From an uncultured Eubacteriales bacterium (lineage in GTDB: Bacteria; Bacillota; Clostridia; Oscillospirales; CAG-382), in the NCBI GenBank assembly GCA_900548115.1, contig URJL01000001.1, positions 62,001 through 126,000 on the forward strand: a stretch of 64,000 nt of DNA. The letters are read 5' to 3'. The position numbers were made by a program, and so were the translations under genes. Positions 1-7,965 of this stretch are shown here, piece after piece (position 1 is the stretch's first letter; each line of letters begins with the position of its first letter). Under the pieces are notes generated by a model, which worked only from the letters and a program-made list of their open reading frames with translations, was not told where the DNA came from and made no database searches.

Positions 1-2
1 TT

Positions 3-530
3 CATTCTCTTTCCCAATCCGTTTGTTTCACCGGGCACCGCTCGAAAAAACTTGTCCAAAGTGAAGAGGAAGTAAAGCATCTGCTGACAACTGCAATCGA
101 CGATGCGACAGCAGTTGGTTATACCGACTTTTTTACAGGTATGGCAGAAGGAGCAGACATTTGGGCAGCAGAAATCGTGTTGCACCGCAAAGAGCAAAAT
201 AACCTTCTGCACCTCTTTTGCGCGCTTCCTTATCCTGACTTTGAAAAAGGACGAAGTGATGTCGAACAGCTACGCTATCCGAAAATAATTGCCCATGCCG
301 ACGAAGTTTATACGCTGTCCTTTCAATATACACGCAATTGCTACGATGTGCGCAACCGATTTATGGCGGACAATGCAAGTCTCGTTATTGCCGCGTGGAA
401 CGGTACGGCTTCGGGAACAAAAAACACAATTGCTTATGCATTGAAAAAGGGACGACGGGTGATCCATGTTTTGTCGGGGAATTTCAAAAAGGAGCCGCCC
501 TCCCTTTCGAAAACCCCTTTCCGTGATTGA
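3..530 (+). CDS. SLOG-family (DUF1273/YpsA-like) protein, 5' end cut by the window
   Basis: The frame is open from the window edge and ends with TGA at 528-530, giving at least 175 residues. The start lies outside the window. Near the beginning it reads SVCFTGHRSKKL, then FFTGMAEGADIWAAE, and later a G-T-xSGTKN-like segment. These resemble the nucleotide-binding SLOG fold of the DUF1273/YpsA family, which carries a FTGHR signature and a GxxxGAD motif. Members are linked to nucleotide-derived ligands, stress or mobile elements, but the reaction is unknown. The stop codon overlaps the -35 box of the next promoter, so this gene ends exactly where the Dlt-like operon begins. Family call is fairly confident; function is not known. 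Confidence 0.75.
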   Translation, partial: HSLSQSVCFTGHRSKKLVQSEEEVKHLLTTAIDDATAVGYTDFFTGMAEGADIWAAEIVLHRKEQNNLLHLFCALPYPDFEKGRSDVEQLRYPKIIAHADEVYTLSFQYTRNCYDVRNRFMADNASLVIAAWNGTASGTKNTIAYALKKGRRVIHVLSGNFKKEPPSLSKTPFRD

Positions 531-555
531 CAAGCGCACGCTTTTGTGCTACAAT
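527..555 (+). promoter_or_regulatory. Sigma-A promoter of the Dlt-like operon
   Basis: TTGACA (527-532) and TACAAT (550-555) are separated by 17 bp. The -35 box overlaps the stop codon of the preceding gene. The first start codon downstream is at 618. Confidence 0.8.
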
Positions 556-617
556 AAAACTCGTATATATTTGTGTGCTGTTTACATTATTATAGTTGCG
601 GAAAGGACGGAGAGAAA

Positions 618-2123
618 ATGAAAAACGTTCTCGAATATCTCGAAGCGTCCGCTTTGCGCGTTCCCGAAAAGATCGCTTATTCCGACGAGAACGAGAGCAT
701 TACGTTTGCCGCGCTTTATGACCGCGCGCGGGCGATCGGAAGTGCGCTTGCGCACCGATTCGGGCAAAACCGTCCCATAGGCGTTGCGGTCGGTCGGCAC
801 ATCGGAACGCTCTGCGCCTTTTTCGGTGTTTTGTACAGCGGGAATTACTACGTTCCCCTCGACCCTGAAATGCCGTCCGCGCGGCTCTGCGGCATTCTTT
901 CGCGTCTCGACCCGTGCGCGGTCTTATACAAAAACGGCGACAAAACCGATTCTTTTCCCGAAAGCGTTCCGCTTATCGCCTGCGATGAAATCGAAAACGC
1001 CGTCGACGAGCCTCTTCTTTCGGAGCGGCGGGCGCAAACCTTGGACGTCGACCCCGTTTATGTGATCTTCACATCCGGGTCGACGGGCACGCCGAAAGGA
1101 ATCGTCATTTCGCACCGCGCGGTGATCGATTTTATCGACGAGCTTTGCGCGGCGCTCGATTTCCGTGAGAGCGACGTATTCGCCAATCAGGCGCCCTTTT
1201 ATTTCGACTGTTCGGTAAAGGACATTTACCTCACGCTGAAGCTCGGCGCGCACGATCGCATTCTTTCCAAAAAGCTCTTTTTGTTCCCGACACTTCTCAT
1301 CGACGAATTGAACCGCGTAGGGGCGACCTGCATCACGTGGGCGACGTCTGCGTTCCATCTGGTCGCGTCCTCGAAAATTCTCGAAAAGAAAGCGCCGCAC
1401 ACGCTTCGTCTTGCCGCGCTCGGCGGCGAAGCGCTGCTTGCAAGGCACGTAAACGCGTGGAAGGCGGCGTTGCCCTCTCTTTGCGTCGTCAACCTGTACG
1501 GTCCGACCGAGGTGACGGTCGACTGCACCTATCACGTTCTGAACAGAGCCTATGCCGACGACGAGCCGATCCCGATCGGGCGCGCTTTTCGCAACAAGGA
1601 GGTATTGCTTCTTAACGAAAATCTTCTTCCCGTAAAGGACGGCGAGGCAGGCGAGATTTGCGTTCGCGGCGCGGGCGTCGCAAAAGGGTACTTCAACGAA
1701 CCCGAAAAGACCGCCGCCGCCTTTGTGCAAAACCCCGCCGTCCGTTATCCCGACATACTGTACCGCACGGGCGACATCGGCGTGAAAAACGCCGACGGCG
1801 ACATTGTTTTTCAATCGCGCCGCGACGGGCAGATCAAGCACATGGGCTATCGCATCGAGCTCGGCGAGATCGAGCGGGCGCTGGGCGGCGTTCCCGAGAT
1901 CGTCGAAGCGATCTGCTTTTACGACGCGCCGCACGACCGCATCGTCTGCGCTTTCTCGGGCGAAATTTCGCAAAAAGAGCTGGTCTTTGCCCTTTCGAAG
2001 CGCCTTCCGAAATATATGATTCCCAATCTTTATCTTTCTTATGAGGCGCTCCCGTACAACGCCAACGGAAAGATCGATCGGGTGAAGATCCGGGATTCTT
2101 TTAACACATCTTATGGAAAATAA
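618..2123 (+). CDS. Amino-acid adenylation ligase, DltA-like
   Basis: The 501-aa protein is an ANL-superfamily adenylating enzyme, expected to activate an amino or carboxylic acid with ATP and load it onto the carrier protein encoded three genes on. Visible core motifs are the P-loop-like TSGSTGTPKG (about residues 155-164), NLYGPTEVT (about 293-301), YRTGD, the hinge region GYRIELGEIE and the C-terminal catalytic lysine context NANGKID. Length and motif spacing fit D-alanine:carrier-protein ligase. D-alanine is inferred from the neighbours (carrier protein, MBOAT, DltD-like protein) and not from the binding pocket. The ATG at 618 is chosen because GGACGGAGAG lies just upstream; an in-frame extension to 573 has no ribosome site. 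It overlaps the next gene by 11 bp. Confidence 0.85.
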   Translation: MKNVLEYLEASALRVPEKIAYSDENESITFAALYDRARAIGSALAHRFGQNRPIGVAVGRHIGTLCAFFGVLYSGNYYVPLDPEMPSARLCGILSRLDPCAVLYKNGDKTDSFPESVPLIACDEIENAVDEPLLSERRAQTLDVDPVYVIFTSGSTGTPKGIVISHRAVIDFIDELCAALDFRESDVFANQAPFYFDCSVKDIYLTLKLGAHDRILSKKLFLFPTLLIDELNRVGATCITWATSAFHLVASSKILEKKAPHTLRLAALGGEALLARHVNAWKAALPSLCVVNLYGPTEVTVDCTYHVLNRAYADDEPIPIGRAFRNKEVLLLNENLLPVKDGEAGEICVRGAGVAKGYFNEPEKTAAAFVQNPAVRYPDILYRTGDIGVKNADGDIVFQSRRDGQIKHMGYRIELGEIERALGGVPEIVEAICFYDAPHDRIVCAFSGEISQKELVFALSKRLPKYMIPNLYLSYEALPYNANGKIDRVKIRDSFNTSYGK

Positions 2124-2892
2124 CGTTTATCTTTGTCCCGTTTCGAGCGTAAAAGAGCTTTCGGCGCGTGTCTTTCCGTTTCTGCGCCGCGGCGTTTTTA
2201 CCAACGCCTTTCTCTCGCCCGATACCTACGCTTCGGAAATTGCCGAAGGGCGGCTTTTTACGCACGCCGAAGACGGATTTTTGGGTATTTTTCTTTCGCG
2301 CGACGGTTTTTATTCTTTGTACGTTTATGTTCTCGGCGAAAAAATGCCGCTTTTTCCGTCTTCTCTTTCCCTCCTCTGCGAGGTCGCGGGGGACGCGCCC
2401 GCGTTTCTTGCCGAAAGTTTTACGCCGTTTTTTTCGCGCGTTCACCTGTCGCGCGCCCCGTCGGAAGGCGCGTCGGGTTCTCCGTCGGGCATTTGTCCGC
2501 TTCTCCCTTCGCAGGTGCGGGAGGGCTTTTCGCTTCTTTCAAAATGCTTTGACCCCCGCACGGCGGCGCTGCCGACCTTTACGGAGTTTTGCCGTGACTG
2601 CGAAAAGGGAAACGTTTTGGGAAAGACCGAAGACGGGACGCTTGCGGGGCTTCTGCGTTTTTCGTGTTCCGCAAAGCGCGCCGAAATAAAGCATCTTTGC
2701 GTACATCCCGACCGCCGAAAAAAAGGCGTCGCCGCTCTGTTGTGCGAAAGCTTTCTTGCCGCGCACGGTAAAAAGACCGTATCGGTCTTTACGGGGAGCG
2801 AAAACCGCGCGGCGCGCGCATTATACGAATCGTTCGGCTTTGTCCGCGACGAGATCACCTCGACCGTTTATCAAAAAGGAGTATCCGTATGA
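2113..2892 (+). CDS. GNAT-family N-acetyltransferase inside the Dlt-like operon
   Basis: This is a 259-aa protein. The C-terminal ~110 residues carry a GNAT fold: [19 protein letters not shown] is the acetyl-CoA pyrophosphate-binding segment (R/Q-x-x-G-x-G/A type, about residues 195-213), followed by [13 protein letters not shown], the usual last helix and strand. The N-terminal half is not recognised and may be substrate-specific. The gene overlaps the adenylation gene by 11 bp and the carrier-protein gene by 4 bp (ATGA), so all three are translationally coupled. Standard dltABCD operons lack such a gene. It may modify the activated group, the carrier-bound intermediate or a wall precursor; that is inference. 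Confidence 0.75.
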   Translation: MENNVYLCPVSSVKELSARVFPFLRRGVFTNAFLSPDTYASEIAEGRLFTHAEDGFLGIFLSRDGFYSLYVYVLGEKMPLFPSSLSLLCEVAGDAPAFLAESFTPFFSRVHLSRAPSEGASGSPSGICPLLPSQVREGFSLLSKCFDPRTAALPTFTEFCRDCEKGNVLGKTEDGTLAGLLRFSCSAKRAEIKHLCVHPDRRKKGVAALLCESFLAAHGKKTVSVFTGSENRAARALYESFGFVRDEITSTVYQKGVSV

Positions 2893-3113
2893 ACACCAAA
2901 GAAAAAGTAATTTCGATTCTGACCGAGCTTTGCCCCGCCGCCGACCTTTCCTCCGACACGCTCATCGACGACGGCATTCTCGATTCGTTTGACATCGTTT
3001 CGCTCGTGAGCGAGCTGATCGACGCCTTTGACGTCGAGATCGGCGTGGAGGATCTCGTTCCCGAAAACTTCAATTCGGTCGACGCCATCGCCGCCCTTGT
3101 GGAGGCAAAATAA
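2889..3113 (+). CDS. Acyl/D-alanyl carrier protein, DltC-like
   Basis: This is a 74-aa acidic helical protein with the phosphopantetheine attachment motif [12 protein letters not shown]; Ser33 is the expected attachment site. Size and motif match DltC-type carrier proteins, which receive the adenylated amino acid as a thioester and pass it to the membrane acyltransferase. The start overlaps the GNAT stop (ATGA) and the next ATG follows its stop codon directly, so it sits in the middle of a tightly coupled translational unit. Confidence 0.88.
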   Translation: MNTKEKVISILTELCPAADLSSDTLIDDGILDSFDIVSLVSELIDAFDVEIGVEDLVPENFNSVDAIAALVEAK

Positions 3114-4667
3114 ATGGCGTTCACAACGGGAGCGTTCGGACTTTTTGTCGCGGCGGGACTGCTTCTTTATTCGCTGATCCCGAAAAAAGCCCGTCCGTAT
3201 CTTCTGCTCGCGCTCAGCTATGCATTTTATCTTTCCTACGGCGTTTCCTTTTTGCCGTATCTTCTCTTCACGACTCTTTCGACCTATTTCTTTGCGCGGC
3301 TTTTAAACAAGGAAATCCCGAAAGCCGACGGAGAAGCGGAAAAAGAATACAAAAAGCGCGCCGCAAAGCAAAAGAAGTTTCTTTGCGCGGCGTGTCTTTT
3401 GCTCAATTTTTCCCTTTTGTATTTCGTCAAATATTGGAATCTTACCCTCGACGAGTTGTCGGTTCCGAAGGAGCTTCTGCGGGTCGATCTTGTCCTGCCG
3501 CTCGGCATTTCCTTTTATATTTTCCAGTCGATGGGGTATCTGATCGACGTGAAGCGGGGAAAATATCCGGCGGAGAAAAACATTTTCCGCTTTGCGCTTT
3601 TCGTCTCGTTTTTTCCCCAGTTGGTTCAGGGCCCGATCGCGCGGTACGACGAGCTTGCGCCGCAGCTTTACCGCGGGGACGATTTTTCGTTTGACAATCT
3701 CAAAAGCGGCGTAAAAACCGCCTTTTGGGGACTTTTGAAAAAGCTTGTCATCGCCGACCGCGCCGCCGTTTGCGCGGGCGCTCTTCTCGACGCGGAAAAA
3801 GGCTCGTTCGGCGGCGGCATGCTGCTGTGCGGCATTCTGTTTTACTGTTTGCAGCTCTATTGCGATTTTTCGGGCGGGATCGACATCGCACGCGGCGTCG
3901 GAAAGCTGTTCGGGATCGACATGGCGCAAAATTTTCGACGTCCGATCTTTTCCGAGAGCCTTGCGGAGTTTTGGCGGCGCTGGCACATCACGCTCGGCGC
4001 GTGGCTGAAGGATTATCTTTTCTATCCGCTCACCCTTTCCAAGCCTTTTATCCGTTTCGGAAAATTCACCCGCCGGCACATCAAAGGCAGCGCGGGCAAA
4101 ATTCTCTCCACGTCGCTTGCCACCTTTATCGTTTATTTCGTCATCGGAATTTGGCACGGCGCAAATTTCAAATACATTCTTTTCGGCGTGTATAACGGCG
4201 TGATCATCACCTCGTCGCTCCTGCTTGAGCCGCGCCTTGCGCCGCAAAGACTGCGCGAGGTTTCCTACCCGCCCGCAAAAGCGCGCACGGTGCGCGTTCT
4301 TCGCGTGCTTCGCACATCGGTTTTGGTGGTGATCGGGCGCTATATTACCCGCGCGGCGGATATTCCCGACGCACTTTATAAGTTCGGTGCGCTCTTTACC
4401 GATTTCCGCCCCCGCGAGCTTTGCGGCGGGACCTTTCTCGCACTCGGGCTTTCGGGAATCGATTATCTCGTTTTGCTTTTGGGAGCGCTTCTTCTTTTCG
4501 CCGTCGAATTTGCGGCGGAAAAGGAACGTCCCATCGACGCGGCGATCGAGAAAAAAGGAACCGCCGCCGTCTTTATCGCAAGCCTTCTTTTGTTCGCGGC
4601 GTTTTTGGCGTTCGGCGTTTTCCGCGGAAGCTATATCGCCTCGGAGTTTATTTACAAGCAGTTCTGA
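3114..4667 (+). CDS. MBOAT membrane O-acyltransferase, DltB/AlgI-like
   Basis: This 517-aa polytopic membrane protein has many hydrophobic segments from residue 5 onward. The MBOAT signature is clear: FWRRWHITLGAWLKDYLFYPL-type motif (about residues 285-304) and the catalytic histidine in GIWHGANFKY (His348). DltB/AlgI relatives move an acyl or D-alanyl group from a cytoplasmic carrier across the membrane to an extracellular acceptor. The ATG follows the carrier-protein TAA without a gap, which supports a functional pair. The size is larger than classical DltB (about 400 aa) and nearer to AlgI/PatA-type O-acetyltransferases, so the transferred group could be other than D-alanine. Confidence 0.88.
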   Translation: MAFTTGAFGLFVAAGLLLYSLIPKKARPYLLLALSYAFYLSYGVSFLPYLLFTTLSTYFFARLLNKEIPKADGEAEKEYKKRAAKQKKFLCAACLLLNFSLLYFVKYWNLTLDELSVPKELLRVDLVLPLGISFYIFQSMGYLIDVKRGKYPAEKNIFRFALFVSFFPQLVQGPIARYDELAPQLYRGDDFSFDNLKSGVKTAFWGLLKKLVIADRAAVCAGALLDAEKGSFGGGMLLCGILFYCLQLYCDFSGGIDIARGVGKLFGIDMAQNFRRPIFSESLAEFWRRWHITLGAWLKDYLFYPLTLSKPFIRFGKFTRRHIKGSAGKILSTSLATFIVYFVIGIWHGANFKYILFGVYNGVIITSSLLLEPRLAPQRLREVSYPPAKARTVRVLRVLRTSVLVVIGRYITRAADIPDALYKFGALFTDFRPRELCGGTFLALGLSGIDYLVLLLGALLLFAVEFAAEKERPIDAAIEKKGTAAVFIASLLLFAAFLAFGVFRGSYIASEFIYKQF

Positions 4668-4709
4668 TTCCGGATCTCGGATCCCAAATTCCAAAGGAGA
4701 AAAAGCCTC

Positions 4710-6524
4710 TTGAATTCGAAAAAGTGGTGTATTACCGTCTTTTGCGCGGCGCTTTTGTGTCTTTTGTCTCTTGCCGCCTTTAATGTCTTCACCGATCCGT
4801 TTTGCGCCTTCGGCGTTTCGGGGCGCTATTCCTTCGGCGAGACCCTGAATCCGCGCGTCGCGAAGATCGAATATCTGAAAAAATACGGCGATCGGTACGA
4901 CGCTTATATCGTCGGCTGTTCCTCGACCAGCTCCTATCCCGTCGAAACGCTGAACCGCTATACGGGAAACAAGTTTTACAACATGATCGTGTACGGCTCG
5001 GATATGCGCGACACGAAAGAGACCGTCGAGTATCTCTTAAAAGAAAAGACGGTAAAGCACATCGTCGTCAACCTGTATCTTTCCAACGGTCAAAAATACG
5101 ATTACGAGGACGACCCCCTGACCGGCAGTATGCATCCCGACGTCGACGGCTCGAGCAAGCTTGCGTATCTTATGAAATACGCCTTCTGCGACCCGCGTTA
5201 CGGAATCGATCGGCTTGAAAACGAAAAAAAGGACACCTATCTTGCCCAAAGCTTTGACGTTTTCGACGAAGAGACGGGCGCATACGACAAGCGCAAGCGC
5301 GACGCCGAGCCGATCTCGAATCTTTCCACGTATCTCGACGCGTATCCCGAATTTACGAATTACACGGCGGCGATCTATTCTCTTTCGGTTTTCCGCGAGA
5401 ACACCGAGTGTTTAAAGGCGATCAAAAAAGCCTGCGACGAAAAGAACGTCGAGCTCACCGTTCTTTTGTCGCCGATGTATTATAAATATTACGAATATCT
5501 TCCCGAAGAGGATCTGCGCGCCTTTTTCGAAGCGATCGCGGAGGCGGTGGATTTTTGGGACTTTTCGATCAGCTCGGTCAGCTGTGACGCGCGGTATTTT
5601 TACGACGCGACTCATTTGCGAAACGACGTCGGCGATATGGCGCTCGCCCGCATTTTCGGCGACAAATCGGTTTATGTCCCCGACGATTTCGGAACGCTTG
5701 TGACGAAAGAAAACTGCAAAGAATATCTCGACGATCTTCTTTCAAAAGAGCATCGCCGCGATTTTTCGGAGTATACGGCGCAGATTCCCGTTTTGATGTA
5801 TCACAACGTCGAACCGAAAACCAAAAACGATATGACCGTTTCGCCCGAAACCTTCCGCGAGCATATGCAGTATCTTTGCGAGGCGGGATATACGTCGGTG
5901 ACGCTGCGGCAGATCGAGAATTATATCGAAAAGGGAAAAGAATTGCCCGCAAACCCCGTTCTCATCACCTTTGACGACGGGTACGAGAGCAATTATACCT
6001 ATGCATATCCCATCCTGAAGGAGCTTGGCATGAACGGCGTGATCTTCGCCGTCGGATCGACCTTCGGTTCGGACACGTACAAGGGAACGGGCAAAAAAAT
6101 ACACCCGCACTTCGGGAAAAAAGAGCTTTACGAAATGGAGAGCTCGGGCGTTATCGAGGTGCAGTCGCACACCTACGACATGCACCAGGAAAAAGAGTAC
6201 GAGCCGAAAGGGAAAGAAATATACAGCACGGTTCTCCCGGGCAAAAACGAGACCGAAGCGGAATACATCGAGCGTTTTTCCGACGATATTCTGAAATGGC
6301 AAAACACGCTTCAAAAGAAGATGACCGCCTTTTCCTATCCCAACGGCGTCGTGAATACGCTCTCGCAGGTACTGCTGAACCAAAACGGCGTAAAGCTGAC
6401 CTTCTGCTCCGAGCCGCACCGCAACACACTGGTAAAGGGACTTTCACAGTCGGGCTACAGTCTCGGACGGTTTACCATCACCGACGACGTGAGCGGCGAG
6501 CAGCTGCTTTATCGGATCGGATAA
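4710..6524 (+). CDS. SGNH/DltD-like hydrolase fused to polysaccharide deacetylase
   Basis: This 604-aa protein starts with a hydrophobic signal anchor (about residues 6-26). Residues ~60-340 resemble an SGNH/DltD-type acyltransferase-esterase: GCSSTS (Ser71 as likely nucleophile) and a C-terminal DATH (Asp299/His302, the DxxH catalytic pair). Residues ~355-604 are a NodB-homology polysaccharide deacetylase: PVLMYHNVE, TFDDGYESN (Asp422/Asp423) and SHTYDMH (His487, His492, metal ligands). The TTG start at 4710 is supported by AAAGGAGA about 10 bp upstream. It lies 42 bp after the MBOAT gene and ends the operon. The role inferred is extracellular transfer of the carrier-derived group plus N- or O-deacetylation of a wall polymer. 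The fusion is unusual for Dlt systems. Confidence 0.8.
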   Translation: MNSKKWCITVFCAALLCLLSLAAFNVFTDPFCAFGVSGRYSFGETLNPRVAKIEYLKKYGDRYDAYIVGCSSTSSYPVETLNRYTGNKFYNMIVYGSDMRDTKETVEYLLKEKTVKHIVVNLYLSNGQKYDYEDDPLTGSMHPDVDGSSKLAYLMKYAFCDPRYGIDRLENEKKDTYLAQSFDVFDEETGAYDKRKRDAEPISNLSTYLDAYPEFTNYTAAIYSLSVFRENTECLKAIKKACDEKNVELTVLLSPMYYKYYEYLPEEDLRAFFEAIAEAVDFWDFSISSVSCDARYFYDATHLRNDVGDMALARIFGDKSVYVPDDFGTLVTKENCKEYLDDLLSKEHRRDFSEYTAQIPVLMYHNVEPKTKNDMTVSPETFREHMQYLCEAGYTSVTLRQIENYIEKGKELPANPVLITFDDGYESNYTYAYPILKELGMNGVIFAVGSTFGSDTYKGTGKKIHPHFGKKELYEMESSGVIEVQSHTYDMHQEKEYEPKGKEIYSTVLPGKNETEAEYIERFSDDILKWQNTLQKKMTAFSYPNGVVNTLSQVLLNQNGVKLTFCSEPHRNTLVKGLSQSGYSLGRFTITDDVSGEQLLYRIG

Positions 6525-6548
6525 AACGGGAAAACAAAGAAACAATGC

Positions 6549-6577
6549 AAACGGGAAGCGGTTCGCTTCCCGTTTTT
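6549..6577 (+). terminator. Rho-independent terminator of the Dlt-like operon
   Basis: A 12-bp stem (6549-6560 with 6564-6575) has a 3-nt loop and runs into TTTTT. It lies 25 bp after the stop of the last operon gene. Confidence 0.85.
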
Positions 6578-6673
6578 GCGTACCGAAAAAGAGCGCAAAA
6601 GGCGAAAAAGCAAAAGAGCAGAGCGAGAAATACAAAACGGGTGTTTTTTTCGTCTGCAAAAAGCCCTTCGCGG

Positions 6674-6702
6674 TTGACAAGACTTTGAAAATCGGGTATA
6701 CT
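6674..6702 (+). promoter_or_regulatory. Sigma-A promoter of the LysR gene
   Basis: TTGACA (6674-6679) and TATACT (6697-6702) are separated by 17 bp. A second TATACT follows at 6712-6717. The LysR start is at 6768. Confidence 0.8.
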
Positions 6703-6767
6703 GAATATAAGTATACTGAAAAATGCAAATGAGGGCAAAAAACGAAAAAGCCGACGGGGAACAAACC

Positions 6768-7706
6768 ATGAATTTTTTACAGTTGAAATATGCCGTTGAG
6801 GTCGCCCGCTGCGGTTCGATCAACAAAGCGGCGGACAAGCTGTTTGTCGAAGCGCCGAATCTGAGCCGCACGATCAAGGGGCTGGAAAGCTCGCTCGGTG
6901 CGACGCTTTTTGACCGTTCGCCGAAGGGAATGACGCCGACTGCCGACGGAGAAGCGTTTTTGCGCTATGCCGAAAGCATTTTAAAGCAGGCAGAGGAATT
7001 GGAGGGGCTGTTCGGCAGCGCTCTGCCGCGAAAGAAAAGCTTTTCGATCTCGGTTCCGCGCGTGAGCTACGCCGCCGAGGCGTTTGCCGCCTTCACCAAA
7101 ACCCTTTCCGACGAGAGCGACTTTGAGATTTTCTACAAGGAGACCAATTCGCTCCGCGCCATCAAAAACATTCTCGAGGAAAACTATCGGCTCGGAATCA
7201 TTCGATATGCCGAGAATTACACGGGGTATTACAAGGCGATGCTGGCGGAAAAAGGGCTTTCGGGCGAGCTGATCACCGAATTCCGCTACGTTCCCGTCGT
7301 GAGCGTCCGCTCCCCCCTTGCCGCGAAAAAGACCGTCACCTTCCGCGACCTTGCGGGACATATCGAAATTGCCCACGCCGACCCGTACGTTCCGTCGCTT
7401 TCGATGGCGGAGGTGCGCAAGGAGGAATTGCCCGAAAATGTGCGCAAACGCATTTTCGTTTTCGAGCGGGCAAGCCAGTTCGAGCTTTTGTCCGAAAATC
7501 CCGACACCTATATGTGGGTCTCGCCACCGCCGCACGAAATCCTGGAGCGTTACCGTCTTACGCGGCTTTGCTGTCACGAAAACAGTCGTGTTTACAAGGA
7601 TGTGCTCATCCGTCGGGAAAATTACAAGCTTTCGCCGCTGGACGAGCGTTATATCGAGGAGCTGATCAAGGCAAAACAGAGGATTTTTTCGGAAAAATCG
7701 GAATAA
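6768..7706 (+). CDS. LysR-family transcriptional regulator
   Basis: This 312-aa protein has an N-terminal winged helix-turn-helix (about residues 2-60; GSINKAADKLFVEAPNLSRTIKGLE region) and a ~230-residue periplasmic-binding-like effector domain. The ATG at 6768 gives the usual LysR length and has CGGGGA upstream; an in-frame ATG at 6723 would add 15 residues of no known role. It has its own promoter and lies 260 bp upstream of adhE in the same orientation. It may regulate the Dlt-like operon, adhE or itself; nothing in the sequence decides this. Confidence 0.88.
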   Translation: MNFLQLKYAVEVARCGSINKAADKLFVEAPNLSRTIKGLESSLGATLFDRSPKGMTPTADGEAFLRYAESILKQAEELEGLFGSALPRKKSFSISVPRVSYAAEAFAAFTKTLSDESDFEIFYKETNSLRAIKNILEENYRLGIIRYAENYTGYYKAMLAEKGLSGELITEFRYVPVVSVRSPLAAKKTVTFRDLAGHIEIAHADPYVPSLSMAEVRKEELPENVRKRIFVFERASQFELLSENPDTYMWVSPPPHEILERYRLTRLCCHENSRVYKDVLIRRENYKLSPLDERYIEELIKAKQRIFSEKSE

Positions 7707-7827
7707 AATTGAGTATTTTGCCGAAATTCACTGTTTTTTTGTGAAAAAGCCCCGCAAAAACGGGCAAAATACCTTTGTTCGAGGGGGTGTTATCCCAAAC
7801 TACAATACAGAGTTTACAAATTCGACA

Positions 7828-7856
7828 TTGCAAAGAGAAAACACGTGTGTTAAAAT
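7828..7856 (+). promoter_or_regulatory. Promoter of the adhE-hydrogenase operon
   Basis: TTGCAA (7828-7833) and TAAAAT (7851-7856) are separated by 17 bp. The -10 box lies inside the Rex-like palindrome. The ~100-nt leader that follows contains a GGCGGC/GCCGCC hairpin (7876-7896). Confidence 0.75.
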
Positions 7857-7864
7857 ATTAACAA
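7847..7864. promoter_or_regulatory. Rex operator (NADH/NAD+ sensor) at adhE
   Basis: The palindrome GTGTTAA-AATA-TTAACAA matches the clostridial Rex consensus TTGTTAAnnnnTTAACAA at 13 of the 14 defined positions. The half-sites TGTTAA/TTAACA are perfectly symmetric. It covers the -10 box, the position expected for repression when NADH is low. adhE and hydrogenase genes are standard Rex targets in Clostridia. No rex gene is in the window. Confidence 0.8.
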
Positions 7865-7965
7865 AGAAAAAGAACGGCGGCAATGCGGTCGCCGCCATCC
7901 GCGGGACGGGAGCTTTTTCCGCCGTCGGTTCGTACAATCATCATGTGCATATAAGGAGGACTATC

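Noticed and set aside
3303..4694. Minus-strand frame opposite the MBOAT gene
   Set aside because: The MBOAT frame has its catalytic histidine and membrane helices; the antisense product is highly charged and lacks a start context.
7741..7965. Upstream extension of AdhE by 75 codons
   Set aside because: It would run through the promoter and Rex palindrome. The ATG at 7966 has AAGGAGG and gives the normal AdhE N-terminus.
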